This document shows positions 1 through 9,057 of a stretch of 64,000 bases of DNA, in pieces. The stretch's first letter is position 1. Each line of letters begins with the position of its first letter. Location of the stretch: the NCBI RefSeq assembly GCF_001865575.2, contig NZ_CP017563.2, positions 682,001 to 746,000 of the forward strand, given 5' to 3'. The stretch comes from Paraburkholderia sprentiae WSM5005 (lineage in GTDB: Bacteria; Pseudomonadota; Gammaproteobacteria; Burkholderiales; Burkholderiaceae). Below the pieces are notes generated by a model, which saw only the letters and a program-made list of their open reading frames with translations, did no database searches and was not told the origin of the DNA. The translations under genes and the position numbers were made by a program.

Positions 1-573
1 TTCCACGAAGAACACGTGTGGGACACCAACTGGAAGATCCTCGCGGAAAATTTCATGGAGAGCTACCACCTGCCGATGCTGCATCGCGCAACGGTGGGAC
101 CGCACTCGAGGCTCGAAGAAATGGAATGTCCGCCGGGTTCGCCTGCGTTCAACTATCACTGGATCACCAAGGAAGCATCGCTGCCGATCGGCAACGCCCA
201 CCCCACCAACACGCGTCTGGAAGGTCACTGGCGCCGCACCACCGCGCTGCTCGCGATCTACCCGACACACCTGGTCACGCTGACGCCTGGCTACTTCTGG
301 TATCTGATCCTGCAGCCGCAGGGCGTGGGCCGCGTGCATATCCGCTTCGGCGGCGGTCTCGCCCCGGAATTCGTCGACGATCCGCAGGCCGCCGGTTACA
401 TGGCCACGCTGAAGACGCTGCTCGATGAAGTGAACGCGGAGGACCGGCGCGGCGTCGAGGCGGTGTTTCGCGGCGTGCACGCGCCGCTCGCGAAGCCTGG
501 CCATCTGAGCCCGCTCGAACGGCCGAATTACGACTTCGCCCGCTATCTGGCCGGACGCCTGGGCGCGACATGA
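1..573 (+). CDS. Rieske non-heme iron oxygenase, alpha subunit (C-terminal part)
   Basis: The gene is cut by the left edge; 190 residues of the catalytic domain are visible and the N-terminal Rieske cluster domain is missing. The mononuclear iron site is clear: visible residues 9-28 carry the N-W-K...E-N...E-S-Y-H....H pattern (His23, His28), and an Asp near residue 148 in an E-D-R-R-G-V context is the likely third ligand. The acidic residue before the first His is Glu20, where most ring-hydroxylating oxygenases have the bridging Asp. A Glu there is known from quaternary-ammonium oxygenases such as the carnitine enzyme CntA. The stop codon overlaps an ATG, and a polyamine-type ABC importer follows on the same strand. 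I infer that the pair takes up and oxidises an amine or betaine-like compound; the exact substrate is unknown. Confidence 0.85.
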   Translation, partial: FHEEHVWDTNWKILAENFMESYHLPMLHRATVGPHSRLEEMECPPGSPAFNYHWITKEASLPIGNAHPTNTRLEGHWRRTTALLAIYPTHLVTLTPGYFWYLILQPQGVGRVHIRFGGGLAPEFVDDPQAAGYMATLKTLLDEVNAEDRRGVEAVFRGVHAPLAKPGHLSPLERPNYDFARYLAGRLGAT

Positions 574-617
574 CGTTGCCGCCTCGCGTGGACCGCCACC
601 ACTCTGCCGAGTTACCC

Positions 618-1823
618 ATGTCAAGCCAACCCTTTATCTCGTTCGCAGGCGTCAGCAAGTCGTACGACGGCGTGCATAGCGTCGTCGAGGGACTCGATCT
701 CGACGTCGCGCACGGTGAATTCGTTTCGCTGCTCGGCCCGTCCGGTTCCGGCAAGACCACGACACTGATGATGCTCGCTGGGTTCGAAGCGCCGACGCGC
801 GGCGAAATCCGCCTCGCCGGCAAGCGCCTGGACGACAAGCCCCCGCATCGGCGCGATATCGGCATGGTGTTTCAGAACTACGCCCTGTTCCCGCACATGA
901 CGATTGCCGAGAACGTCGCATTTCCGCTGTCCGTGCGCAAGGTCAGCCGAAGCGAACAGAAAACGCGCGTGATGCGCGTGCTCGACATGGTGGAGTTATC
1001 GCATCTGGCGGCACGGCGTCCGTCGCAACTGTCCGGTGGACAGCAGCAGCGCGTCGCGCTCGCCCGCGCGCTCGTTTTCGAGCCAAGCGTGGTGCTGATG
1101 GACGAGCCGCTCGGCGCGCTCGACAAGCGCCTGCGTGAAACCATGCAGTACGAGATCATGAGGCTCCATCGCGAACTGTCGCTGACGATCGTCTACGTGA
1201 CCCACGACCAGAACGAAGCGCTGACGATGTCGGACCGCGTCGCGGTCTTTTCCGATGGACGCATCCAGCAGGCCGCTGCACCAACCGAACTCTACGAAAA
1301 CGCGGCGAATGCGTTCGTTGCCAATTTCGTCGGCGAAAACAATGGACTGACCGGCCGAGTCAATGTCGACGGTGGCGAATGGGCTGCGATGCAGCTCGCC
1401 GACGGCAGCACGGTGTGCGGACGCCCGGGCGTCGGACTCGCGTCCGGCGACACGGCGATGCTGGCGCTGCGTCCCGAGCGCGCGCACATCGCCGCCACGC
1501 CGGACGCTGTGCGCGAAGCGGCGCGGCAGAACATGAACATCGTGCATGCGCTGGTCGAGGAACTGGTCTACTGCGGCGATCATCATCGCGTGCATCTGAA
1601 GCTCGTCCATGGCGAAAGCATGGTCGTCAAGCTACCGAATACACAGCACCACGATCTGCCCGCGCTCGGCCATCAGACCGCCGTGACCTGGCGACGCGAC
1701 GACTGCAAGGTGCTGCCCGCAGAGGCAGCCGCGCCTCAATCCGCCGCCGCATCCGGCGGCGCCGACTATTCCGCTGTTTCCGTTCCGTCGTCCGCCTCGC
1801 CACTTATCGCAGGAGCCAATTAG
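618..1823 (+). CDS. ABC transporter ATP-binding protein, PotA-like
   Basis: This is the ATPase of a spermidine/putrescine-type importer, 401 residues from the ATG at 618. Walker A (GPSGSGKT) lies at residues 40-48, the Q-loop near 86, the signature LSGGQ at 138-142, Walker B ending in D-E at 162-163, and the H-loop in VTHDQNE. The C-terminal ~120 residues fit a TOBE domain. An in-frame ATG at 570 overlaps the upstream stop (ATGA) and would add 16 residues with no conserved look, so 618 is preferred, although neither start has a strong Shine-Dalgarno. It is followed after 2 nt by the binding protein, then two permeases, forming one operon with the Rieske gene. Confidence 0.92.
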   Translation: MSSQPFISFAGVSKSYDGVHSVVEGLDLDVAHGEFVSLLGPSGSGKTTTLMMLAGFEAPTRGEIRLAGKRLDDKPPHRRDIGMVFQNYALFPHMTIAENVAFPLSVRKVSRSEQKTRVMRVLDMVELSHLAARRPSQLSGGQQQRVALARALVFEPSVVLMDEPLGALDKRLRETMQYEIMRLHRELSLTIVYVTHDQNEALTMSDRVAVFSDGRIQQAAAPTELYENAANAFVANFVGENNGLTGRVNVDGGEWAAMQLADGSTVCGRPGVGLASGDTAMLALRPERAHIAATPDAVREAARQNMNIVHALVEELVYCGDHHRVHLKLVHGESMVVKLPNTQHHDLPALGHQTAVTWRRDDCKVLPAEAAAPQSAAASGGADYSAVSVPSSASPLIAGAN

Positions 1824-1825
1824 AA

Positions 1826-2881
1826 ATGAAGACCACACTCTCGTCATTCAGGACCACCCTCGCGGCGTGCGCGCTCGGGGTGTTTGCGACGGCCACGGTT
1901 CATGCGGCCGACACGATTTCCGTCGTCACCTTTGGCGGCGCGTATGAAGCTGCCGCCAAAAAGGCATGGTTCGAACCGTTCACCGCGAAAACCGGCGACC
2001 AGTTCTCCACCGAGTCCTACGATGGCGGCCTCGCCAAACTCCAGGCGATGGAGCAGTCGAAGAACCCCACCTGGGATCTGATCGACCTCGAAACCAACGA
2101 TGCGATCACCGCATGCGACGAAGGCCTCATCGCGAAGTTCGACAAGAAGACGCTCGGCAACACCAGTAACTTCCTGCCGGGCGCGATCAGTGATTGCGCC
2201 GTCGCGGCGATGGTGTGGTCCACCGTCTATGCGTATGACACAAGCAAGCTCAAATCCGCGCCGACCACCATCAACGATTTCTTCGACCTGAACAAGTATC
2301 CCGGCAAGCGCGGCATGCGCAAATCGCCGAAGGTCGCGATGGAATGGGCGTTGATCGCCGATGGCGTCGCGCCCAAGGACGTGTACAAAACACTCTCCAC
2401 GCCTGCCGGCGTCGAGCGCGCGTTCAAGAAGCTCGACACGATCAAGTCGAGCATCGTCTGGTGGGAAGCGGGTGCGCAGGCGCCGCAGCTTCTCGCCGAC
2501 GGCGCGGTCGTGATGACCCAGGCGTACAACGGCCGCATCGACGACGCCGTGCACAAGGACAAGAAGCCCTTCAAGATCGTCTGGGATGCACAGGTGTACG
2601 ACTACGAATGGTGGGCCGTGGTCAATGGCGCGAAGCATGCCGACGCGGCGCGCAAGTTCATTGTGTCGGCCTCGACGCCGCAGGCCTATGCGGACCTGTC
2701 GAAGTACATCGCGTATGCGCCGCCACGCAAGGACGCGATCCCGCTGATCGACAAGGCGCGGCTGAACGATCTGCCGACTGCGCCGGAGAACTTCAAGCGG
2801 CCGCTGCAAATCAACGCGACATTCTGGGCCGACAACGCGGATGCGATCAACAAGCGGTTCCAGAACTGGCTGACGCAGTAG
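1826..2881 (+). CDS. ABC transporter periplasmic substrate-binding protein, PotD-like
   Basis: This 351-residue secreted protein has a basic N-terminus, a hydrophobic segment and a signal peptidase site near the A-H-A-A-D sequence around residue 25. The mature protein begins with an I-S-V-V-T-F-G-G-A-Y stretch typical of polyamine and amine binding proteins. AGGAG at 1811-1815 is a good ribosome-binding site for the ATG at 1826. It lies between the PotA-like ATPase and the permeases, so it should capture the substrate in the periplasm. The neighbouring Rieske oxygenase suggests a methylated amine or betaine-like ligand rather than spermidine; this is inference. Confidence 0.92.
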   Translation: MKTTLSSFRTTLAACALGVFATATVHAADTISVVTFGGAYEAAAKKAWFEPFTAKTGDQFSTESYDGGLAKLQAMEQSKNPTWDLIDLETNDAITACDEGLIAKFDKKTLGNTSNFLPGAISDCAVAAMVWSTVYAYDTSKLKSAPTTINDFFDLNKYPGKRGMRKSPKVAMEWALIADGVAPKDVYKTLSTPAGVERAFKKLDTIKSSIVWWEAGAQAPQLLADGAVVMTQAYNGRIDDAVHKDKKPFKIVWDAQVYDYEWWAVVNGAKHADAARKFIVSASTPQAYADLSKYIAYAPPRKDAIPLIDKARLNDLPTAPENFKRPLQINATFWADNADAINKRFQNWLTQ

Positions 2882-2920
2882 CGCCAGATCGAACGAACGT
2901 CACCCGAGAGATCAAGCACG

Positions 2921-4177
2921 ATGAACACGCCGCTGCCATCCACCGCCCCCTTCGGCCGCGGCCCGCAAGCCGCGAACCGCGAGTCGTTCCGCGCCGCGCG
3001 CCGCAAGGCTGCCATGCGCGCATTGCTGCTGGCTTTGCCGTTGCTCATCTTTCTGCTGGTGACGTTCGTTGCACCGATCGCAAGCCTGCTCGTGCGCAGC
3101 GTGCAGAACCCTGAAGTGCATGCCGGCATGCCGCGGTTGAGCGCGGCGCTGGCCGGATGGGACGGCGCGGGCGTACCCGGTGAGCCGGCATTTGCCGCCC
3201 TCGCGCAGGACCTGAAGGAGGCCAGCGAATACGGCCAGCTCGGCAATATCGCGCGACGCATGAACTTCTATCAACCGGAGTTCCGCAGCCTGCTCTTCAA
3301 GACGGCGCGCGCCACGCGTTCGCAAACGCCCGCGCAATGGAAGCCCGCGCTGATCGATCTGGACGAACGCTGGAATGCGCCGGAAACCTGGCGTCTGCTC
3401 AAGCGCGCGTCGATCTCGCCCACGCCCGACTATTTGCTGAACGCCGTCGACGCACAAGTCGCGCCTGATGGTTCGGTGACGTCGGTCGCGGCAGACAGTG
3501 CGGTCTACCGCGCGGCCTTCGAACGCACCGTCACCATCAGTGCGACGGTCACGCTGCTGTGCCTGGTGCTGGGCTATCCCGTGGCGCATCTGCTCGCGAC
3601 ACTGCCGCAGAACCAGAGCAACCGGCTGATTCTGTTCGTGATCGTACCGTTCTGGACCTCGCTGCTGGTGCGTACCACCGCGTGGTACGTGCTGCTGCAA
3701 CCCGGTGGCGTGATCAACAGTGCGTTGCTCCGCTTCAGGCTCATCGATCATCCGTTGCCGCTTATTTTCAATCGCACGGGGGTGTTGATCGGCATGACCC
3801 ATATCCTGCTGCCATACATGATCCTCGCGATCTTTTCGGTGATGAAAGGGGTGTCGCCGGTGTATATGCGCGCGGCGAAATCCCTCGGCGCGCATCCGGC
3901 TGTGGCCTTCGTGCGCGTGTATGTTCCGCAGACGCTGCCGGGTGTCGGCGCCGGATGTTTTCTGGTGTTCGTGCTCGCGCTCGGTTATTACATCACCCCG
4001 GCGCTGCTAGGCGGTGCCGGTGACGAGATGATCAGCCAGCTGATCGCGTCGCAAACCAACGATCAGCTCAACTGGGGACTGGCGGGTGCACTGTCGTGCT
4101 ATCTGATCGTATTCACAGCGGTGTTCTATTTCATCTTCAACCGGCTGGTGGGTATCGACCGCCTGCGCTTCGGCTAA
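2921..4177 (+). CDS. ABC transporter permease, PotB-like
   Basis: This inner-membrane permease of 418 residues is longer than typical PotB (~285). After the first membrane segment (about residues 33-55) comes a periplasmic insertion of roughly 150 residues before the remaining helices. The EAA-like coupling loop R-A-A-K-S-L-G-A occurs near residue 315, where it should contact the ATPase. Long first loops of this kind are known in some proteobacterial members of the spermidine/putrescine permease family. A GAGAG stretch precedes the ATG. The second permease follows after about 50 nt. Confidence 0.9.
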   Translation: MNTPLPSTAPFGRGPQAANRESFRAARRKAAMRALLLALPLLIFLLVTFVAPIASLLVRSVQNPEVHAGMPRLSAALAGWDGAGVPGEPAFAALAQDLKEASEYGQLGNIARRMNFYQPEFRSLLFKTARATRSQTPAQWKPALIDLDERWNAPETWRLLKRASISPTPDYLLNAVDAQVAPDGSVTSVAADSAVYRAAFERTVTISATVTLLCLVLGYPVAHLLATLPQNQSNRLILFVIVPFWTSLLVRTTAWYVLLQPGGVINSALLRFRLIDHPLPLIFNRTGVLIGMTHILLPYMILAIFSVMKGVSPVYMRAAKSLGAHPAVAFVRVYVPQTLPGVGAGCFLVFVLALGYYITPALLGGAGDEMISQLIASQTNDQLNWGLAGALSCYLIVFTAVFYFIFNRLVGIDRLRFG

Positions 4178-4229
4178 TGCGCCGCGCCACTGACGCTCAT
4201 TCGTGTAGTTGATCAACAGGCAGACTCAG

Positions 4230-5057
4230 ATGAAAGACGGACGAACCCGGTTACTGTCGGAACGTATCGCGGATGCGGGATTGCGCGTGCATTGCGCACT
4301 CGTGTTCTTTTTCCTCGTCGCGCCGATTCTCGCGATCGTGCCGCTGTCGTTCAATTCCGGCTCGTTCTTCTCGTACCCGATGCAGGGCTTCTCGCTGCGC
4401 TGGTACGCGCAGGCGCTGAGTTCGCCGGACTGGCAACGCGCGTTTGCGAATAGCATCGGCATCGGCGCGGCCGCGACGCTGATCGCGACGGTGCTCGGCA
4501 CGCTTGCCGCGCTCGGCTTGAGCCGCGCGCAGTTTCCTTACCGCTCGATCATCATGCCCATCATCGTGTCGCCGATGATCGTGCCTATCGTGGTGGTCGC
4601 GGCAGGTTTTTATCTGGTCTTTTCGCCGCTCGGGCTGGTGAATTCGTATGTCGGCGTCGTGCTTGCGCATGCGGCACTCGGTACGCCCTTCGTGGTGATC
4701 ACCGTGACGGCTTCCCTGCTGTCGTTCGATCAAAGTCTGCTTCGCGCGGCGTCGGGTTTGGGCGCGCAGCCGTGGGTCGCATTTCGTCGCGTCACGCTCC
4801 CGCTGATCACGCCCGCCGTCGCAACCGGCAGTGTGTTCGCATTCGCGACATCGTTCGACGAAGTGATCGTCATTCTGTTCATTGGCGGCCCCGAGCAGCG
4901 CACCGTGCCGCGGCAAATGTGGAGCGGCATCCGTGACCAGATCGACCCGTCGATCCTTGCCGTGGCCACGCTGCTGATGGTGTTCGCCGTTGCGCTGTTC
5001 GCTTGCATGAACGCGTTGCGCAAGCGCGCGGCGGCGGCGAGCCGCTTGTTTGCCTGA
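4230..5057 (+). CDS. ABC transporter permease, PotC-like
   Basis: This is the second permease of the amine-type importer, 275 residues from the ATG at 4230. An in-frame TTG at 4209 would add seven residues; the ATG has the better position after an ACAGGCAG stretch. Six hydrophobic segments are visible, and the coupling loop R-A-A-S-G-L-G-A-Q-P-W lies near residue 180. With the preceding ATPase, binding protein and PotB-like permease it completes a full ABC importer. Confidence 0.92.
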   Translation: MKDGRTRLLSERIADAGLRVHCALVFFFLVAPILAIVPLSFNSGSFFSYPMQGFSLRWYAQALSSPDWQRAFANSIGIGAAATLIATVLGTLAALGLSRAQFPYRSIIMPIIVSPMIVPIVVVAAGFYLVFSPLGLVNSYVGVVLAHAALGTPFVVITVTASLLSFDQSLLRAASGLGAQPWVAFRRVTLPLITPAVATGSVFAFATSFDEVIVILFIGGPEQRTVPRQMWSGIRDQIDPSILAVATLLMVFAVALFACMNALRKRAAAASRLFA

Positions 5058-5175
5058 ACCGGTCGCGACGCCGGCTTGCCGCGCCCTACCGTTGCCAGTC
5101 TGACAGCGCGGCGATATGCTTCGCATCGCCGATAAACCACATGCAACGACCGAGGGTCGCGAAGGAACCGACACT

Positions 5176-5625
5176 ATGCGATTACGACGCATCAGCGCAC
5201 GCCGCTCACCTGTGCATGGCATGGGATTGTTCGCGCTGCAGCCGATCGCCGCGGGCGAACGGGTCATCGAATACAAGGGGGAAGTAACCAGCTGGCGGCG
5301 CGCCGCCGCCCGTCAGCGAGTCGAGGCCGGCCACACGTTCGTGTTTGGACTGTCCGATGGACGGGTGATCGACGGCAGCCGTGGTGGCAACAGCGCCCGT
5401 TTTCTGAACCATGCGTGCGCGCCCAACTGCGAGGCCATCGAAATGGGCGACCGGGTGTTCATTCATGCGCTCGTCACGATCGCACCGGGAGACGAGCTTT
5501 TCATCAATTACGGTCTGACAGTGGACGGCGCGGTCACCGACGACGTTCGCGCCCAGTACCGGTGTCATTGCGGCGCGCCGTCATGTCGTCGAACCATGCT
5601 GGGTGAAGCTGAAAACACTCGATAA
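5176..5625 (+). CDS. SET-domain protein (putative lysine methyltransferase)
   Basis: This compact 149-residue protein is essentially one SET domain. It shows the N-terminal H-G-M-G-L-F-A motif (S-adenosylmethionine side), the R-F-L-N-H-A-C-A-P-N-C pseudoknot motif, the E-L-F-I-N-Y-G motif, and a post-SET zinc-type Cys cluster, C-H-C-G-A-P-S-C. These are the elements needed for protein lysine methylation. The start is the ATG at 5176 after GAAGGA at 5161-5166; an upstream in-frame ATG at 5116 lacks such a site. It stands alone after the transporter operon. Bacterial SET proteins are scattered and their targets mostly unknown, so the substrate cannot be assigned. Confidence 0.88.
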   Translation: MRLRRISARRSPVHGMGLFALQPIAAGERVIEYKGEVTSWRRAAARQRVEAGHTFVFGLSDGRVIDGSRGGNSARFLNHACAPNCEAIEMGDRVFIHALVTIAPGDELFINYGLTVDGAVTDDVRAQYRCHCGAPSCRRTMLGEAENTR

Positions 5626-5932
5626 CGAGGCCTGATAACGATTTCAATGCAGATTTGAAATATCGCTATTACGAAGGGTTATTAAGTGTCCCACCTCAGC
5701 CGGTGTCGATTCCCGCAAAGCCCCATGCAGCAGGCCTTGCAGGCTAACTGCACGGCGCGCGCCAGAGTCGTCTGCAAGGAGCGCGGTGCTTGGCAGGCGC
5801 CTGCGGCGATGCAGCATTTCGGTATACTCGCGAGCTTTCCCTAACGATCTTTCGCGGTCCTTCTCCCGCGCGGCGACCGCCGTCTCACAGGCGTGCCGAG
5901 CTCGCGCGACAAGCGCGTCCGCCCCGCTCATC
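5626..5932. other. Intergenic region, no gene recognised
   Basis: This 307-base gap lies between the SET-domain gene and the YeeE/YedE gene. A TATACT hexamer at 5823-5828 could be a -10 element for the downstream gene, but no -35 at normal spacing stands out. A reading frame in phase with the downstream gene extends upstream to 5786; its translation is rich in Arg, Ser and Ala and looks non-coding. No convincing RNA structure or terminator was seen. Confidence 0.5.
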
Positions 5933-7156
5933 ATGTCCGATCTTTCCACCTCCTTCGGCGCCCCCCGCCGTCTCGTCAACATCAATCCGAAGCCGCTCGC
6001 CGTCGCGCTCGCGCTCGTCGTGCTGGGCGCCATTTATCTCGCGCAGACCGTCAGCGTCACACAGGCCGCGCTGTACGTCCTCGGCGCGCTGCTCGGCGTC
6101 ACGCTCTATCACGCCGCGTTCGGCTTCACGTCCGCATGGCGCGTGTTCATCGCCGACGGCCGCGGTGCTGGCCTGCGCGCGCAGATGCTGATGCTCGCGG
6201 TCGGCGTGCTGCTGTTCTTTCCAGCGCTTTCCGCCGGCACCTTGTTCGGTCATCCGGTGGTCGGCGAAGTGTCGCCCGTCGGCACGTCGGTGCTGATCGG
6301 CGCGTTCATGTTCGGCATTGGCATGCAGCTCGGCGGCGGCTGCGCGTCCGGCACGCTGTACACGGTCGGCGGCGGCAGCACGCGGATGATCGTCACGCTG
6401 ATCGCCTTCATCGTCGGCTCGGTGGTCGGCACCGCGCACATGCCGTTCTGGTCCGCGCTGCCGCATCTGCCGCCGATCTCGCTCGTGCAGACGCTCGGCG
6501 TCGGCCCGGCGATCGCGCTGAACCTCGTGGTGTTCGCGTCGATCGCCGCGCTGACGATGCTGATCGAAAAGCGCCGTCACGGCCGTCTCGTCAGCGACGT
6601 GGATCGCGCACCGAACGCATCGCCGTGGCTGCATGGCCCGTGGCCGCTCCTCGCCGGCGGCGTCGCGCTCGCGATCCTCAACTTCGTGACGCTCGCGCTG
6701 TCGGGCCATCCGTGGGGCATTACGTCGGCGTTCGCGCTGTGGGGCGCCAAGGCGTTCTCCGCGATGGGCATCGACGTCGCGAGCTGGCATGTGTGGAGCA
6801 GCGGCCCGAACGCGGCCGCCCTCGCCGCGCCAATCAGCCACGACGCGAAGTCGGTGATGGACATCGGCATCGTGATCGGCGCGATGGTTGCCGCTTCGCT
6901 CGCCGGCCGCTTCGCGCCGGTGTGGCGTCTGCCGCCGCGCTCGCTGATCGCGGCGATCATCGGCGGACTGATTCTCGGCTATGGCGCACGCCTCGCGTAC
7001 GGCTGCAATATCGGCGCGTATTTCAGCGGCATCGTGTCGGGCAGCGTGCACGGCTGGCTGTGGCTCGTCGCGGCATTTTCCGGCAACGTGATCGGCACGA
7101 AGCTGCGTCCGCTGTTCGGCCTCGCGGTCGAGCGCGTGAAGCAGACGGGCTGCTGA
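5933..7156 (+). CDS. YeeE/YedE family sulfur-compound transporter
   Basis: This integral membrane protein of 407 residues has two sulfur-transport repeats. The first carries the G-I-G-M-Q-L-G-G-G-C-A-S-G motif near residue 130; the second carries the G-Y-G-A-R-L-A-Y-G-C-N-I-G motif near residue 350. These Cys-containing loops define the YeeE/YedE family, whose member TsuA takes up thiosulfate. The ATG at 5933 begins a peptide (MSDLSTSF...) just before the first membrane helix. The gene is alone, without a neighbouring TusA-like protein or rhodanese. Thiosulfate is the best guess, but other sulfur species or selenium are possible. Confidence 0.88.
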   Translation: MSDLSTSFGAPRRLVNINPKPLAVALALVVLGAIYLAQTVSVTQAALYVLGALLGVTLYHAAFGFTSAWRVFIADGRGAGLRAQMLMLAVGVLLFFPALSAGTLFGHPVVGEVSPVGTSVLIGAFMFGIGMQLGGGCASGTLYTVGGGSTRMIVTLIAFIVGSVVGTAHMPFWSALPHLPPISLVQTLGVGPAIALNLVVFASIAALTMLIEKRRHGRLVSDVDRAPNASPWLHGPWPLLAGGVALAILNFVTLALSGHPWGITSAFALWGAKAFSAMGIDVASWHVWSSGPNAAALAAPISHDAKSVMDIGIVIGAMVAASLAGRFAPVWRLPPRSLIAAIIGGLILGYGARLAYGCNIGAYFSGIVSGSVHGWLWLVAAFSGNVIGTKLRPLFGLAVERVKQTGC

Positions 7157-7277
7157 TCGCACCGGCCTGGGCCGGATATCGGGCGGGGCTGCGCTGCCGC
7201 CTCGCTCCCCGCGGTTTCGGTTGAAACATCGCCGGATCGCATCGGGACGTTGCCGGACTTCCACAGGCGCGGCGGCG

Positions 7278-8180
7278 CTAAGTATTCGCAGGTAGCGCGA
7301 CGCGTTCCAATACCGTCATCGGGCCGAGCCTTTCGATGACATCCAGCTGAGCCGCGTCACGCACGAAGAACGAACCGGCAAAGCCGAGCGCATTCACCGA
7401 CACCCCTTCGACACGCTCTCGCGATCGGGGCACGAGCAGCATCCAGCGGCGCGTGACGAGCAGGTTATATGGTGTCGCGTGGCACCATGCACCGTCGATT
7501 TCGACCGCGCCTATAGCCGCCGCTTCGAGCAGCGTGCGATATCGGGAAAGCACCCGCGTCGCCGCATCCGCGCGAGTCAATTCGTCCGCGTCGAAGCGCG
7601 CGAACGCATGCCGAAACGGCAGCTCCGGCATGCGTTTCTCCGCATCGAGCAAGGGCTCGATCGGCACGGGCAGCCCGGTTTCCCCGAGCGGCAACGGCAC
7701 GATCTGCAGATGCTTGTGCGGCTGGCTCGCGCCCGCCTCCGCGCCGGCGTTGTAAAAACCGATGCCGTCGAATTCGGCCATGCACGTGAGCAGCGCTTCG
7801 AAATCCGCAAGATCGAGCAGCGCTGCCTGCCGTGCGAATTCGCGGGTGACGATCAGCAGATGATGGTCGATCACATTGAACTTGTTCAGCAATGCGAGAT
7901 GCGTGTCGCAAATGTCAGCGACGAACAGGTCCGGGTCGTATGGAAGAAATGGGTTCGCTTGAGGGCGCCTTTCCGTCTGAAGCTTTCGCGCCTGCTCGCG
8001 CTGCTGCTCCTTGCGCGCGAGGCTCGACACCTGACGCACGAGAAAACGGATGCCGCCGCTGTCGATCACGGACTGTTGCGTGTCGATCGGTTGCAGCGCA
8101 CCGCGACTCAGTGCATGTTCGGTCTGTCGCACAACGGCGGGCCAAAGCGTGCCCGCAATGAGGCGTCGTTGTTGTTCCAT
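7278..8180 (-). CDS. ATP adenylyltransferase / diadenosine tetraphosphate phosphorylase-like protein
   Basis: This 300-residue protein resembles the Apa1/Apa2 branch of the HIT superfamily. The central part carries the N-P-F-L-P-Y segment, a H-H-L-L-I-V-T-R segment and the catalytic-type H-K-H-L-Q-I-V-P motif near residue 150. Family members cleave Ap4A with phosphate, or make it in reverse, and so control diadenosine polyphosphates. The start is the ATG at 8180. It lies 37 nt downstream of an adenosine-specific kinase-like gene on the same strand, which suggests a small adenine-nucleotide operon. Confidence 0.85.
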   Translation of the reverse strand: MEQQRRLIAGTLWPAVVRQTEHALSRGALQPIDTQQSVIDSGGIRFLVRQVSSLARKEQQREQARKLQTERRPQANPFLPYDPDLFVADICDTHLALLNKFNVIDHHLLIVTREFARQAALLDLADFEALLTCMAEFDGIGFYNAGAEAGASQPHKHLQIVPLPLGETGLPVPIEPLLDAEKRMPELPFRHAFARFDADELTRADAATRVLSRYRTLLEAAAIGAVEIDGAWCHATPYNLLVTRRWMLLVPRSRERVEGVSVNALGFAGSFFVRDAAQLDVIERLGPMTVLERVALPANT

Positions 8181-8217
8181 AGAACGTCGGCAGGCGTGCA
8201 GTGAGTGAAAGCAGCCG

Positions 8218-8706
8218 CTACAGCTTGTACCCTATCGTGCGCAAAAGGTCCTTGCGCCATTGAACGTCTTCCGCGCTTTCGATGCCGACCGGCGAGAAAC
8301 CATCTATCACACCGACGATCCCACGGCCCTGATCTGTTTCAGCAATCAGCACTTCGACGGGATTCGCCGTTGCGCAGAAGATGCGGCAGACCTCGGGCAC
8401 CGCCTTGATCGTGTTCAGCACGTTGACGGGGAAAAAGCCGTCGCCCAGGAACACGAAAAAGCTATGGCCCGCGCCGACGTTGGTTGCGTTCTGGCATGCC
8501 ATGTCGACGAGGCTTTCGTCCGTGCCTGAGCGCCGCACGAGGCGCTTGCCGGAGGCCTCGCAAAACGCGAGGCCGAATTTGATGCCGGGCACCGCGCCGA
8601 CCATCGCCTCGTGAATATCCTCGACGGATTTGATGAAGTGGCTCTGCCCGAGAATGAAGTTGGTCGCTTCGGGCTTGACGACCTTGACGGCGGACAATTG
8701 CATCAT
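8218..8706 (-). CDS. Adenosine-specific kinase-like protein (DUF355 type)
   Basis: This 162-residue protein matches, from memory, a small family named after an archaeal adenosine-specific kinase. Conserved-looking segments include N-F-I-L-G-Q-S-H-F-I-K near the N-terminus, K-F-G-L-A-F-C-E-A-S-G-K, an H-S-F-F-V-F-L-G-D-G-F-F-P-V-N segment, and a C-terminal G-V-I-D-G-F-S-P segment. Two adjacent ATG codons (8706, 8703) follow a GGAGCGAGG stretch, supporting this start over longer versions. The family assignment is good; the kinase activity in bacteria is assumed from the name. The adenylyltransferase-like gene follows directly. Confidence 0.78.
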   Translation of the reverse strand: MMQLSAVKVVKPEATNFILGQSHFIKSVEDIHEAMVGAVPGIKFGLAFCEASGKRLVRRSGTDESLVDMACQNATNVGAGHSFFVFLGDGFFPVNVLNTIKAVPEVCRIFCATANPVEVLIAETDQGRGIVGVIDGFSPVGIESAEDVQWRKDLLRTIGYKL

Positions 8707-9057
8707 GGACCTCGCTCCATTGCGGCAAAACGCCGATGAAAACACGTGGCAGACGGGCCGACGCGAACGCCGATCGTTCACGCGTCAGCCGGTAGGCGCG
8801 GGCCTGGCTTCTAGCCTAGTACTAACCGCGCGTGAGCGAAACCTCGACCGACCATGAGCCGCCTTCACGCGGCAATTCCATTCATTACCGGGTAGCCGTC
8901 CGGGCCGGGCGGCGCTTTCGCGTTTTGACCCGCTTTAAACCCCTCGGGCCGCAGCAAGTTCTTCGGGTCAACAAGGTCAAGCGCCGGTTTACGCCCCCCA
9001 CCGAGTGTGCAAGTATCGTTACCAACGCGTATCCCGCACACTCTTGCGAGGCTCACG
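8707..9057. other. Divergent intergenic region, no gene recognised
   Basis: These 351 bases separate the minus-strand adenosine-kinase-like gene from the plus-strand 435-residue protein, so both promoters should be here. I see no strong palindrome, terminator or coding signal. Confidence 0.45.

Noticed and set aside
5885..7264. 459-codon minus-strand frame
   Set aside because: It is the antisense shadow of the YeeE/YedE gene, with Arg/Asp/Ala-rich composition and no domain.
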